Position numbers and translations under genes: made by a program. Below, one piece after another: positions 17,391-26,096 of a stretch of 64,000 bases of DNA (positions are counted from its first letter, which is position 1; each line of letters begins with the position of its first letter). The DNA lies in assembly GCF_027945075.1 (NCBI RefSeq), contig NZ_CP116034.1, positions 3,286,001 through 3,350,000 of the forward strand, in the 5' to 3' direction. The notes below the pieces were generated by a model. That model was not told the origin of the DNA. It saw only the letters and a list, made by a program, of their open reading frames with translations, and did not search any database. Source of the stretch: Chryseobacterium sp. CY350 (GTDB lineage: Bacteria > Bacteroidota > Bacteroidia > Flavobacteriales > Weeksellaceae).

Positions 17391-18376
17391 TTTTTCTTTT
17401 GTAAAGCTTTTTCAACTTCATTTCCGCAAAGATCTTTAATTGATATTCCGTAGATTTTTGCCTGTTGAGGAAGAATGCTTGCCGGTGAAAATCCAGGATT
17501 GGTATTCATTTCCAGCATATACGGAATTCCATCCATTAGAATAAATTCACTTCTTGAAAAACCACTCATTCCTAAAGAATCATAAGCTCTTTTTGCAATT
17601 TCCTCCACTCGTTTTGTGGTTTCAGTATCAATTCTCGCGGGAGTAATTTCTTCTGAAGCACCTTCATATTTCGCTTCGTAGTCAAAGAATTCATTGGTGG
17701 GAACGATCTCTGTAATTCCTAAAACGATGGTTTCTCCTTTGAAATCGATCACACCTACAGAAACTTCCATTCCGTCGAGGAAGCTTTCAATTAATATTTC
17801 ATCATCTTCTTTAAAGGCAATCTCAGTCGCAGCAATCAGTTCGGAAGAATCTTTTACCTTAGAAATCCCTAATGAAGAGCCTGATTGATTGGGTTTTACA
17901 AAAACGGGAATTCCAAGGTTTTCGATGATTTCATCAACATTGATATCTTCTCCTTTTCTTAAATAAACACTTTTCGCTGAAGGAATTCCGTATTTTGATA
18001 AAACTGCCAAAGTATCTTTTTTATTAAACGTCAAAGCACTTTGGTAGAAATCGCATCCGGTATAGGCTTGTCCTATTGCGTCCCAATATGCCTGTAGAAT
18101 ACCGTTTTCGCCGGGAGTTCCGTGGATAATATTAAAGCAAACATCAAATTTTAAAGTTTCATTTGTATGTAAATTAACCGAAAAATCTCCTTTGTTTACA
18201 GGAAGTTTGTTTTCTTTTTCATCAAAAAAAAACCATTCATCTTTCAGAATAACGATTTTGTATACATTATATAGATCTCTGTCTAAAGAATCGTAGATCA
18301 ACTGCCCACTTTTCATGGAAACTTTGTATTCTTCAGAATAGCCTCCCATCACCACGGCAACGTGTTTTTTGCTCAT
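17387..18376 (-). CDS. ddl: D-alanine--D-alanine ligase
   Basis: ATP-grasp enzyme that makes D-Ala-D-Ala for peptidoglycan. In 329 residues the family signatures are clear: VVMGGYSEEYKVSMKSG at the start, HGTPGENG near 85, VKPNQSGSSLGI near 160, FSRSEFILMDG near 273 and the end motif LEMNTNPGFSPASILPQQA. A perfect minus-strand -7 element lies 21 bp upstream (18397-18404), and a divergent PASTA gene lies beyond it. Cytoplasmic. Confidence 0.96.
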   Translation of the reverse strand: MSKKHVAVVMGGYSEEYKVSMKSGQLIYDSLDRDLYNVYKIVILKDEWFFFDEKENKLPVNKGDFSVNLHTNETLKFDVCFNIIHGTPGENGILQAYWDAIGQAYTGCDFYQSALTFNKKDTLAVLSKYGIPSAKSVYLRKGEDINVDEIIENLGIPVFVKPNQSGSSLGISKVKDSSELIAATEIAFKEDDEILIESFLDGMEVSVGVIDFKGETIVLGITEIVPTNEFFDYEAKYEGASEEITPARIDTETTKRVEEIAKRAYDSLGMSGFSRSEFILMDGIPYMLEMNTNPGFSPASILPQQAKIYGISIKDLCGNEVEKALQKKN

Positions 18377-18396
18377 ATCCGTTTAATCATTTAAGG

Positions 18397-18404
18397 CAAA
18401 TTTA
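18397..18404 (-). promoter_or_regulatory. promoter -7 element of ddl
   Basis: Reads TAAATTTG on the minus strand, 21 bp before the ddl ATG. Confidence 0.6.
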
Positions 18405-18495
18405 ATGAAATTATATCACGCACGAATTGAATTCTGAAAAATTTGAAGCTAAATGGTAATTCTGTAAAAAAAAAGTACATTCAAAAATTATTAGC

Positions 18496-18503
18496 TATCT
18501 TTG
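18496..18503 (+). promoter_or_regulatory. promoter -7 element of the PASTA gene
   Basis: TATCTTTG, 27 bp before ATG 18530; supports that start over the longer open frame from 18443. Confidence 0.6.
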
Positions 18504-18529
18504 CCGTTATAATTCAAGTATTTTTAAGT

Positions 18530-19582
18530 ATGCTTAAATCACTTTTCAATTGGAAAGTTTTAGTTAATTTATTAGTAGCGATCGCAGTTTTCGTGGGGTT
18601 AGTCTGGCTTACATTTCGTTGGCTGGAGTATCATACAAACCACGGACAAGAGATTCCTGTTCCTAATGTTGTTAATAAATCTGTACATGACGCTGTCAAA
18701 ATATTGGAAGACACAGGTCTCGATTACGAAGTAGACAGTGCAACCTATAACCCTAAATACAGACCTTTTCAGGTTTTAAAGATGTTTCCTGCGCCAGGAT
18801 CACGTGTGAAAGACGGCAGAGCGATTACTTTAAAAGTGAACCCGCGAAGCTGGGCTCCTGTTGCGGTGCCTGATGTCATTAATAAGTATTCTGGTCTTGC
18901 CTTTCAGAGATTAGATCAGGTAGGACTTAAAGTGGGAGATACCATCTTCGAACCGAGTATTCAGAAGGATGCAGTTCTGAGAATTTTATTTAAAGGAAAT
19001 TCATTGAAACCTGGAACGAAAATTCCTAGATTCTCTGTGATTGACGTTGTCGTAGGCTCCGGACCGATGAGAAATATCACCATACCAAATGTGGTGGGAC
19101 TTACGGTAAAAGAAGCAAAAGCGTACATCGCGAGAAATCTTTTTGAAGTCGGTATTGTAGACCATGAAGACGGAGGAAATGATGATTCAGATATAGTTTA
19201 TTATCAGGATCCTGCTGCAGGTGACGCCCGAGATCAGGGTATGCAAATAGATCTTTGGGCCAGCAAGAAGACTCCTGCTGAGCTTAGAAGCAAAATCGAT
19301 CAGCTAAATTCTATGTATCGAATGAGAGTTGATACTACATTGCCACCGATAAGATATGAGGAAGTTCCTAACTTTGAGGATGATCCTGTAAATGATGCTC
19401 CGCCACCGCCGGTTACTCCAAAACCCGTTACCCCGAAGCCTACAGTGTCAGCAAATCCTAAACCTGTAAATAATACGAAGACATCGGAAACGAAGCCTAA
19501 AAGTACAACCGGAGATGCAGTGAAATCATCAACGGTACCTGCAACGGAAAAACCAAAAGCAAAGAAAGCTATTATCAGTTAG
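18530..19582 (+). CDS. PASTA-domain membrane protein
   Basis: Single-pass membrane protein with peptidoglycan-binding type domains. From ATG 18530 it has 350 residues: membrane helix about 8-30, then three PASTA repeats (starting near IPVPNVV, VAVPDVI and ITIPNVV, each with a D/GL..... VGxx pattern), and a Pro/Lys/Thr-rich tail (about 285-350). PASTA repeats usually sit on Ser/Thr kinases or penicillin-binding proteins; here neither catalytic domain is present. It is divergent from ddl and followed by a pseudouridine synthase gene after a hairpin. A wall-sensing role is inferred. Confidence 0.88.
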   Translation: MLKSLFNWKVLVNLLVAIAVFVGLVWLTFRWLEYHTNHGQEIPVPNVVNKSVHDAVKILEDTGLDYEVDSATYNPKYRPFQVLKMFPAPGSRVKDGRAITLKVNPRSWAPVAVPDVINKYSGLAFQRLDQVGLKVGDTIFEPSIQKDAVLRILFKGNSLKPGTKIPRFSVIDVVVGSGPMRNITIPNVVGLTVKEAKAYIARNLFEVGIVDHEDGGNDDSDIVYYQDPAAGDARDQGMQIDLWASKKTPAELRSKIDQLNSMYRMRVDTTLPPIRYEEVPNFEDDPVNDAPPPPVTPKPVTPKPTVSANPKPVNNTKTSETKPKSTTGDAVKSSTVPATEKPKAKKAIIS

Positions 19583-19606
19583 TAAATAACTTAATTATAA
19601 AATTCG

Positions 19607-19637
19607 GGCTTCAACTTTAATTATGTTGGAGCCTTTT
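19607..19637 (+). terminator. possible terminator after the PASTA gene
   Basis: Stem GGCTTCAAC/GTTGGAGCC (one G-T pair) with a 9-base loop and TTTT after it; only 16 bp before the next ATG. Confidence 0.55.
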
Positions 19638-19653
19638 ATGTAAAAAGAATATA

Positions 19654-20718
19654 ATGACAGAAGATAACGAAGATTATTTAGACGAAGAATTATTAGATTC
19701 TAATAATATTGATATTGATGAGGAAAATAAAGGTCTGTATGAACACGTGAATATCACAGTTGATGGTAAACAGGAACCTTTACGCATTGATAAATTTCTT
19801 TTAAATTTCCGTCAGAATTCTTCAAGAAACAAAATTTCGCAGACTTGTAGAGCCGGAAACGTTGTAGTAAACGGTAATCCTGTAAAACAAAATTACCGTG
19901 TAAAACCGGGCGATCAGATTTCGTTACTTCTTGCACATCCACCAAGGTTAAATGTAATAATTCCGCAGGATATACCAATCAATATCGTGTACGAAGATGA
20001 CGATTTGGTTGTGGTAGATAAAGAACCGGGAATGGTTGTGCATCCGGGATTTGGAAACTGGGATGGCACTTTAGTTAATGCTTTAGCTTTCCACTTTGAT
20101 AAGAAGGGAGAAAAGTCGGATCTGGACAGAGTAGGATTGGTTCACAGAATCGATAAAGATACATCAGGACTTTTAGTGATTGCGAAAAATGAATATGCCC
20201 TGAGTTTTCTGGCAAAGCAGTTTTTTGAACGAAAAACCAAAAGAATGTACTGGGCATTTGTCTGGGGTAATGTGAAGGACGATGCAGGTACTATTACAGG
20301 TCATATAGGAAGGCATCCCAAAAACCGAATGCAGATGTATACATATGTAGACGGAAGTGCCGGGAAGCATGCTGTTACCCATTACAAAGTTCTGGAAAGA
20401 TTTAAATATATGACTTGGGTAGAATGTAAATTGGAAACCGGAAGAACGCATCAGATCAGAGCGCACTTCAAACATATAGGCCATACTTTGTTTAATGATG
20501 AGCGATATGAAGGAAATATCGCGCTTCGTGGAGTTAATATGCCTAAGTACAAGCAGTTTATAAAAAATGTATTCGAAATTCTTCCAAGACATGCACTTCA
20601 TGCACACACCTTGGGATTTATACACCCCACAACTAAAAAGGAATTGTATTTTGAAAGCCCAATGCCCCAAGATATGGCGGATGCCGTAAAAAAATGGAGA
20701 AATTATTTAGAAAACTAA
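19654..20718 (+). CDS. RluA/RluD-family pseudouridine synthase
   Basis: Converts uridine to pseudouridine in ribosomal RNA. The 354-residue protein has an acidic N-terminal stretch, an S4 RNA-binding domain (about 45-105, LRIDKFLLNFRQNSSRNKI), and the catalytic domain with HRIDKDTSGLLVIAK (about 163-177; Asp is the nucleophile), then KRMYWAFVWG and GRTHQIRAH. The S4 domain and length point to the RluD type that modifies the large subunit, but the exact target cannot be read from sequence. Confidence 0.93.
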   Translation: MTEDNEDYLDEELLDSNNIDIDEENKGLYEHVNITVDGKQEPLRIDKFLLNFRQNSSRNKISQTCRAGNVVVNGNPVKQNYRVKPGDQISLLLAHPPRLNVIIPQDIPINIVYEDDDLVVVDKEPGMVVHPGFGNWDGTLVNALAFHFDKKGEKSDLDRVGLVHRIDKDTSGLLVIAKNEYALSFLAKQFFERKTKRMYWAFVWGNVKDDAGTITGHIGRHPKNRMQMYTYVDGSAGKHAVTHYKVLERFKYMTWVECKLETGRTHQIRAHFKHIGHTLFNDERYEGNIALRGVNMPKYKQFIKNVFEILPRHALHAHTLGFIHPTTKKELYFESPMPQDMADAVKKWRNYLEN

Positions 20719-20738
20719 AAATATATTGAGAATTTTTT

Positions 20739-20746
20739 TATATTTG
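20739..20746 (+). promoter_or_regulatory. promoter -7 element of the porP/sprF-like gene
   Basis: TATATTTG, 23 bp before ATG 20770; supports that start rather than the TTG at 20752. Confidence 0.6.
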
Positions 20747-20769
20747 TTGAATTGAAATCAAGATTTGTT

Positions 20770-21720
20770 ATGAGAAAACTATATGCTATCGTATGTTTAG
20801 CTCTTTTGTCGAATGCATACAAAGCACAAGAATCATTACCATACTATCAGCAATATCTTTTGGATGGTGAATTCCTGTTCAACCCTGCACAATACGGTAA
20901 AACGGACTACGTACAACTCAATCTAAACTATCAACAACAATTTTCGAAATTTAGCGAATCTCCAAACGTTCAGTCGGTAGGGATCAACGCGAATATTTTT
21001 GACAGAGTGGGAGCGGGTATTTCCGTTTTTAGAGATAGCAACGGTCCTATTTCTGCAGGTGGTATCACCGCAGGTGCCTCTTACTTCATTCCTTTGAGCA
21101 GTGAAGGAGACAGAAAAGATCAGTTTTCTTTTGGTACGAGTGTTAATTTTTACAATATGAATTTTGATTATTCTAAAATTAATACAGAAGACGGTTACGA
21201 TCCTTTATTGCAAGGAAATGAAAGTAATATCTTTATGGCGTACGCAAACTTCGGTTTGGCAGCTACTTACAAAGGGTTATTCGGAGGAGTTTCTGTGAAC
21301 GATATTGCATTGAGTAATGACGAATCTATCGTTAACAACTACGAACCATCGCCTATCAAATTCTTCTTAAACTTAGGATATGACTGGAAGATTGCAGATA
21401 ACATCGCCATTACACCTTCAGCTTTAATCAACTTAAATACCAATTCTACGAGAATGATGGATTTAAACTTGATGGCTACATTCTCAAACGATATCAATGC
21501 ATTCTCTTTCGGAGTAAGCTACAGAGGTGTTCAAAACAGATTTGATAACCAACAGCTGAGTATTTCTCCAATTGTAAAAGTAAGATTCAACAAATTTATG
21601 GTGGGAGCTACTTATAACCTCGGAATGTCTGACATTCAGGAATATGGTGGTAACAGCTTTATGTTGGGAATCGGGTATAACTTTGATAACTTTATTAATC
21701 ATAGAGGATTTAGATATTAA
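20770..21720 (+). CDS. PorP/SprF-family type IX secretion membrane protein
   Basis: Outer-membrane beta-barrel of the PorP/SprF family, associated with the type IX secretion system and its surface anchoring in Bacteroidota. From ATG 20770 it has 316 residues: signal peptide ending near NAYKAQ, then ESLPYYQQYLLDGEFLFNPAQYG, the family's N-terminal signature (usually QYxxNPxxxNPA-like), and alternating barrel strands to the final GIGYNFDNF. Such genes often follow a large secreted adhesin; here there is none, only a pseudouridine synthase gene upstream. A strong terminator follows. Confidence 0.88.
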   Translation: MRKLYAIVCLALLSNAYKAQESLPYYQQYLLDGEFLFNPAQYGKTDYVQLNLNYQQQFSKFSESPNVQSVGINANIFDRVGAGISVFRDSNGPISAGGITAGASYFIPLSSEGDRKDQFSFGTSVNFYNMNFDYSKINTEDGYDPLLQGNESNIFMAYANFGLAATYKGLFGGVSVNDIALSNDESIVNNYEPSPIKFFLNLGYDWKIADNIAITPSALINLNTNSTRMMDLNLMATFSNDINAFSFGVSYRGVQNRFDNQQLSISPIVKVRFNKFMVGATYNLGMSDIQEYGGNSFMLGIGYNFDNFINHRGFRY

Positions 21721-21744
21721 TATGATTTAATTTAAATAAATTTG

Positions 21745-21770
21745 AGCTCTGAATTTTCAGAGCTTTTTTT
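21745..21770 (+). terminator. terminator after porP/sprF, ending at the hemW start codon
   Basis: Perfect 8-bp stem AGCTCTGA/TCAGAGCT, loop ATTT, then seven T running right up to the hemW ATG at 21771. Confidence 0.85.
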
Positions 21771-22895
21771 ATGATTTACATTCACATACCGTTCTGCAAA
21801 CAGAAATGCAGCTATTGCAATTTTCATTTTTCTACGTCTTTAAATTTTAAAGATGAAATGATTACTGCAATTAAAAAAGAAATATTTCTTCGCAAAGATG
21901 AACTTCACAACAAAAATTTAAATTCGCTTTACTTTGGTGGCGGAACTCCTTCCATCCTTTCCGGAGACGAAATCAAGTCTATGATTGACGAGGTTTTAAA
22001 ATATTTTAACTTTAATTCTGATATTGAAATTACTTTAGAAGCAAATCCTGACGATTTAGACAAGAATTTTTTGAAGCAACTTTCAGATTCTCCGATCAAT
22101 CGATTATCAATAGGAACGCAAAGTTTTTTTGATGAAGATTTGAGATTGATGAATCGTGCTCATAATGCTTCGGATGCTGAAGGTTCCATTAAAAGAGCTC
22201 AGGATTTTGGCTTTGAAAATTTAAGTATTGACCTTATTTATGGCTCACCAACGTCAAATTTAGAAATCTGGAAACAAAATTTAAACAAAACTATAGCACT
22301 TGAAGTTCCGCATATTTCGTCTTATGCTTTGACGGTAGAGCCAAAAACGGTTCTGGAAAAATGGATCGCCAACGGAAAAGTTTCATATCCGAAAGAAGAT
22401 GAGCAAAATAGAGAATTTTATTATATGATTGATTTTCTGAAAGATCATGATTTTGAGCATTATGAAATTTCAAATTTTGCCAAAAAAGGCTTTCATTCAA
22501 GACATAATTCTGCGTATTGGAAGTATAATGAATATTTAGGAATTGGTCCTTCCGCACATTCTTACAACGGATTTGATCAAAGAAGCTGGAATGTTACCAA
22601 TAATCAGCAGTATATTAAAAAATTGAATTCGAATCTTTTAGCTAAAGAGACCGAAATTCTCTCCTCTAAAGATCAGTTTAACGAAATGATCATGATCGGA
22701 TTGAGAACAATCTGGGGTGTAGATCTTCAAAGTTTAAAAAATAAATTTAAAGAAGAAACTTTAGATCAATTTCACAAAGAGATTCAACAAAAATTGGCTG
22801 ACGGAATTTTAATCAAAGAAAGTAATCACCTCAAAATCCCTGAGAAACATTGGTTTATGGCAGACGGAATTGCTTCAGATCTTTTTCAGGTTTAA
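21771..22895 (+). CDS. hemW: HemW-like radical SAM protein
   Basis: Radical SAM protein of the HemN/HemW group, 374 residues. The cluster motif is C9, C13, C16 (CKQKCSYC) within the typical opening MIYIHIPFC, followed by YFGGGTPS near 55 and LTLEANPDD-like EITLEANPDD near 85. The length and short N-terminus fit HemW (heme chaperone) rather than true HemN, which is longer. The ATG comes immediately after the T run of the previous gene's terminator, so there is no room for an ordinary promoter or ribosome site between them. Confidence 0.9.
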   Translation: MIYIHIPFCKQKCSYCNFHFSTSLNFKDEMITAIKKEIFLRKDELHNKNLNSLYFGGGTPSILSGDEIKSMIDEVLKYFNFNSDIEITLEANPDDLDKNFLKQLSDSPINRLSIGTQSFFDEDLRLMNRAHNASDAEGSIKRAQDFGFENLSIDLIYGSPTSNLEIWKQNLNKTIALEVPHISSYALTVEPKTVLEKWIANGKVSYPKEDEQNREFYYMIDFLKDHDFEHYEISNFAKKGFHSRHNSAYWKYNEYLGIGPSAHSYNGFDQRSWNVTNNQQYIKKLNSNLLAKETEILSSKDQFNEMIMIGLRTIWGVDLQSLKNKFKEETLDQFHKEIQQKLADGILIKESNHLKIPEKHWFMADGIASDLFQV

Positions 22896-22906
22896 AGTCA
22901 TTAATG

Positions 22907-22914
22907 TATATTTG
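22907..22914 (+). promoter_or_regulatory. promoter -7 element of the DUF4139 gene
   Basis: TATATTTG, 19 bp before the ATG at 22934. Confidence 0.6.
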
Positions 22915-22933
22915 AAATTAAATATAATAACCA

Positions 22934-24529
22934 ATGAAGAAAAATTTATTACTGTTTTTATTATTTCTTGGAGTTTTACATTATTCTCAAAAACCCATAT
23001 TTGTTAAAGCAAAAGTTAATGCTGTGAATGTCTACAGAAGTTCTGCGGAGCTTCAAAATTCTGCAAATTTTTCTATCCCTTCCGGAGCTTCAGAAATAGT
23101 TGTTACAAATATTTCTGACGAAATTTTCGAGAAGTCTTTACAGGTAAGCGTTAATAATAAAAATGTTAGTATTCTGTCTGTTCAATTTACAGATGATTAT
23201 AGCTCTGAATATGATATGGATAATACAAATCCACGTATCAAAAAAGTCACTGACAGCATTACGCTGCTTGAAGATCTTGTTTATAAAGCAAGTATGGAGC
23301 TTGAAGCTAACAACAAAACGCTCGAACTTTTAGATAAAAATCAAACTGTTTTAGTTGGAAGTAATACATCAAGTGTAGCTCAACTGATGCAACTTGCAGA
23401 TTATTATAAAAGCAAAAGGTTGGAAATCAGTACAGCAATATCTCAAATCACTAAAAAGAATACAGACTTGCAGAGAAAACTGAACCGGTTGAGAAGCAGT
23501 CTGAAAATCAATTCTGAAATGGAAGAAGCATCTTCGGACGGAGTTTTAATTTTAAAAGTAATGAGCTCGGCAGCTGCAAATGTGAAAGCGGATATTAGTT
23601 ATTTGGCAGAAAATGCATCCTGGGAACCTTTCTATGAAGTAAGAGGAAATAAACTTTCTGATCCTTTGGATGTTTTGTTTAAAGCTAAAGTCAGACAAGA
23701 TACAGGTCTTGATTGGAAAGGCGTAAAACTATCTTTAATCAATGGAAGATCAAGCAGAAATAGTACTGCACCAGTCTTAAACCCGTGGTTTTTAAATTCT
23801 TATAAAGCTGAAGATCAAGTATCAGTCAGAGGATACAGCACTCAAAGTGATTCTACAAAAACTAAAGAGATAGAAGAAGTTGTGGTGGTGGGATATGGAT
23901 TTAAATCTGTTGAAAATCAGTTTAACATCAGCTTTGATGTTGAGGTCCCTTATGATATTCTCTCGAATGATCAGGAAAATTTTATTAATTTGAAACAGGA
24001 AAAAATTCCCGCAGTTTATAAATATTTTGTTGCGCCAAAATATAGTAAAGATGCTTTCTTAATTGCTAAAATTAAAGATTTTAATAAATATAATCTGATT
24101 TCGGCTACGGCAAATATTGTTTTTGAAAATATGTATATTGGCGAAACCACAATTAAACCCAATCAGACAACAGGTGAATTGAGCATTACACTTGGGGATG
24201 ATAAGAAAATCAGTGTCAGAAAAGAGATGATTGATGATAAATCAAGTGTGAAAATGTTTTCATCTTATCAGGAAAAGACCTTTACATACGATATTGTGGT
24301 AAGGAATAATAAAAAAGAGGCTATTGAGATAGAAATAAAAGATCAGTTTCCTCTTAGTAAAGATGAGTCGGTTAAAATAGAATTATTACAAACCGATAAT
24401 GCAGAACAAGACAAAGAAAAAGGATATTTAACTTGGTATGTAAAAATTTCACCGTCAGAGACAAAAAAAATCAGAGTAAGTTATAAAGTGAGATATCCGA
24501 AAGATTTTTCAATTAGTAATCTTAATTAA
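22934..24529 (+). CDS. DUF4139 (MuiA-like) secreted protein with TonB-plug-like motif
   Basis: Exported protein of 531 residues: signal peptide to about residue 18, an N-terminal DUF4140-type beta region (about 22-100), a coiled-coil middle (about 100-190) and a C-terminal DUF4139 beta region. This is the mucoidy-inhibitor MuiA family, of unknown mechanism. Odd point: near residues 314-322 it has EEVVVVGYG, preceded by VSVRGYSTQ; this motif is typical of the plug start of SusC/TonB-linked outer-membrane proteins, not of DUF4139. No TonB barrel follows. It has its own -7 element. Confidence 0.85.
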   Translation: MKKNLLLFLLFLGVLHYSQKPIFVKAKVNAVNVYRSSAELQNSANFSIPSGASEIVVTNISDEIFEKSLQVSVNNKNVSILSVQFTDDYSSEYDMDNTNPRIKKVTDSITLLEDLVYKASMELEANNKTLELLDKNQTVLVGSNTSSVAQLMQLADYYKSKRLEISTAISQITKKNTDLQRKLNRLRSSLKINSEMEEASSDGVLILKVMSSAAANVKADISYLAENASWEPFYEVRGNKLSDPLDVLFKAKVRQDTGLDWKGVKLSLINGRSSRNSTAPVLNPWFLNSYKAEDQVSVRGYSTQSDSTKTKEIEEVVVVGYGFKSVENQFNISFDVEVPYDILSNDQENFINLKQEKIPAVYKYFVAPKYSKDAFLIAKIKDFNKYNLISATANIVFENMYIGETTIKPNQTTGELSITLGDDKKISVRKEMIDDKSSVKMFSSYQEKTFTYDIVVRNNKKEAIEIEIKDQFPLSKDESVKIELLQTDNAEQDKEKGYLTWYVKISPSETKKIRVSYKVRYPKDFSISNLN

Positions 24530-24545
24530 TTACGATTCTATTCAC

Positions 24546-24553
24546 TATTTTTG
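24546..24553 (+). promoter_or_regulatory. promoter -7 element of murI
   Basis: TATTTTTG, 17 bp before the TTG start at 24571. Confidence 0.55.
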
Positions 24554-24570
24554 CATAAAATTTCATTCGT

Positions 24571-25401
24571 TTGAAAACTAAAAAACAGGATTATTCGCAT
24601 CTTTCGCCAAAACAGCCTATCGGTATTTTTGATAGCGGAGTAGGAGGTTTGACGGTAGCTAAAGAAATTAAAAGACTTCTTCCTAATGAAGATCTTATTT
24701 ATTTCGGCGATACAAAACATCTTCCTTATGGCGAAAAATCTAAAGAGGCGATTATAGGATATTCTACGAAAATAACCAATTTCCTGCTAGAACAGAACTG
24801 CAAAGCGATTGTAATTGCTTGTAATACGGCAACAGCAAATGCTTTGAATGACGTAATGGAAGCTGTCTCCGGCAAAGTTCCTGTAATTGATGTGATTAAT
24901 CCGGTGGCCGAAAAGGTTTCTTACGAGATTCATACCAACGTGGGAGTGATTGCGACGAAAGCAACAGTAAATTCCGGTTTATATAAGAAAAGCATTCGTA
25001 AGCATAATAAATTTATCAAAGTTGATGAATTGGCGACTCCGTTGCTGGTTCCTGCGATTGAGGAAGGTTTTAAAAATCACCCGATTACCCATTCGATCAT
25101 TTATAATTATCTGAGTAATGCTAAATTAAAAAATATCGAAACGCTGATTCTAGGATGTACCCATTATCCGCTGTTGATTGATGAAATCAAGCAATATTAC
25201 GGAAATAGAGTGCGTGTAATAGATTCACCCAATATTGTTGCCAATCATCTTAACATTATTTTAGATAAATATAATTTGTTAAATCAGAATAATCCGAAAC
25301 CAAAATACCAGTTTTATCTTTCTGATATCACGAAAAACTTCGAAAAAATCTCAAAAAAATTCTTCGGAAAAACAATCGATCTAGAATTGAAAGTTTTATA
25401 A
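24571..25401 (+). CDS. murI: glutamate racemase
   Basis: Makes D-glutamate for peptidoglycan. In 276 residues the motifs are GIFDSGVGGLTV near 18, the first catalytic Cys in ACNTATAN near 85, and the second in GCTHYPLL near 197. The start appears to be TTG at 24571: no Met occurs before the conserved GIFDSG, and a -7 element lies 17 bp upstream. Length is usual. It ends at a bidirectional hairpin shared with the convergent rsmD gene. Confidence 0.95.
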   Translation: MKTKKQDYSHLSPKQPIGIFDSGVGGLTVAKEIKRLLPNEDLIYFGDTKHLPYGEKSKEAIIGYSTKITNFLLEQNCKAIVIACNTATANALNDVMEAVSGKVPVIDVINPVAEKVSYEIHTNVGVIATKATVNSGLYKKSIRKHNKFIKVDELATPLLVPAIEEGFKNHPITHSIIYNYLSNAKLKNIETLILGCTHYPLLIDEIKQYYGNRVRVIDSPNIVANHLNIILDKYNLLNQNNPKPKYQFYLSDITKNFEKISKKFFGKTIDLELKVL

Positions 25402-25407
25402 ATGAAA

Positions 25408-25429
25408 AAAGACTCAGAAATGAGTCTTT
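25408..25429. terminator. bidirectional terminator between murI and rsmD
   Basis: Stem AAAGACTCA/TGAGTCTTT with a GAAA loop, A-rich on one side and T-rich on the other. Confidence 0.8.
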
Positions 25430-25439
25430 ATCTTTGTAT

Positions 25440-26027
25440 TTATTCTGTGTCTAAATTTGTTTCAGTCTCTTCTTCCTCATTTGGTCTAAAAAAACTGAAG
25501 CTTACATTTCCGTATCTCCTCGTGTCGACAAAATTAGGATGATCAAATTTTAATCTGCTTTGATGTTCAATCACCAAAGTGCCATTCGGTTTCAGATATT
25601 TATTATTTAAGACCAAAGAAATCAGTTCGTAATATTTTTTCTCTTCCAGTTCGAAAGGAGCATCAGAAAATACGATTTCGTATGATTTTTTGTTTCTGAA
25701 TTTTTTAAGCCAATCAAAAACATCGCCTCGCTGCACGCTTACATTTAAACTAAAACCCAATTCTGAAGCTGTAGAATTTAAAAAAGAAGTATGTTTCGGG
25801 TTCAATTCTACTGAAGTGAGATCTTTGCAACCTCTCGAAGCAAACTCGAAAGTGATAGATCCGATGCCCGCAAAAAGATCGAGAACAGAGATCGACTGCA
25901 TGTCGTAGGTGTTCTCAAGAATACTAAATAATGCTTCTTTAGCAAAATCAGTGGTCGGTCTTACATCAAAATTTTTTGGAGCTGCTATTTTTTTGGCTTT
26001 CCACTTGCCGGCAATTATTCTGTACAT
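25440..26027 (-). CDS. rsmD: RsmD-like 16S rRNA (guanine-966 N2) methyltransferase
   Basis: SAM-dependent rRNA methyltransferase of 195 residues. It starts MYRIIAGKWKAKKI and shows RPTTDFAKEALFSIL, the SAM-binding loop LDLFAGIGSITFEFASRG near 50, and the catalytic region VFSDAPFEL near 120. In most N2-guanine methyltransferases that motif is DPPY or DPPF; here it reads DAPF, so one Pro is replaced. The rest is regular. Next upstream on the same strand is DUF3822, a usual partner of rsmD in Bacteroidota. Confidence 0.9.
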   Translation of the reverse strand: MYRIIAGKWKAKKIAAPKNFDVRPTTDFAKEALFSILENTYDMQSISVLDLFAGIGSITFEFASRGCKDLTSVELNPKHTSFLNSTASELGFSLNVSVQRGDVFDWLKKFRNKKSYEIVFSDAPFELEEKKYYELISLVLNNKYLKPNGTLVIEHQSRLKFDHPNFVDTRRYGNVSFSFFRPNEEEETETNLDTE

Positions 26028-26096
26028 TTTTTTTTAATTTGAGATGATAGGCGGAAGATCGCAGTTAGAAATTAAATCCTAAAAGCTTCCTACAAC

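Noticed and set aside
22934..24529. TonB-dependent receptor
   Set aside because: Only the short VVVVGYG motif is similar; no plug domain or barrel follows and the length is too small.
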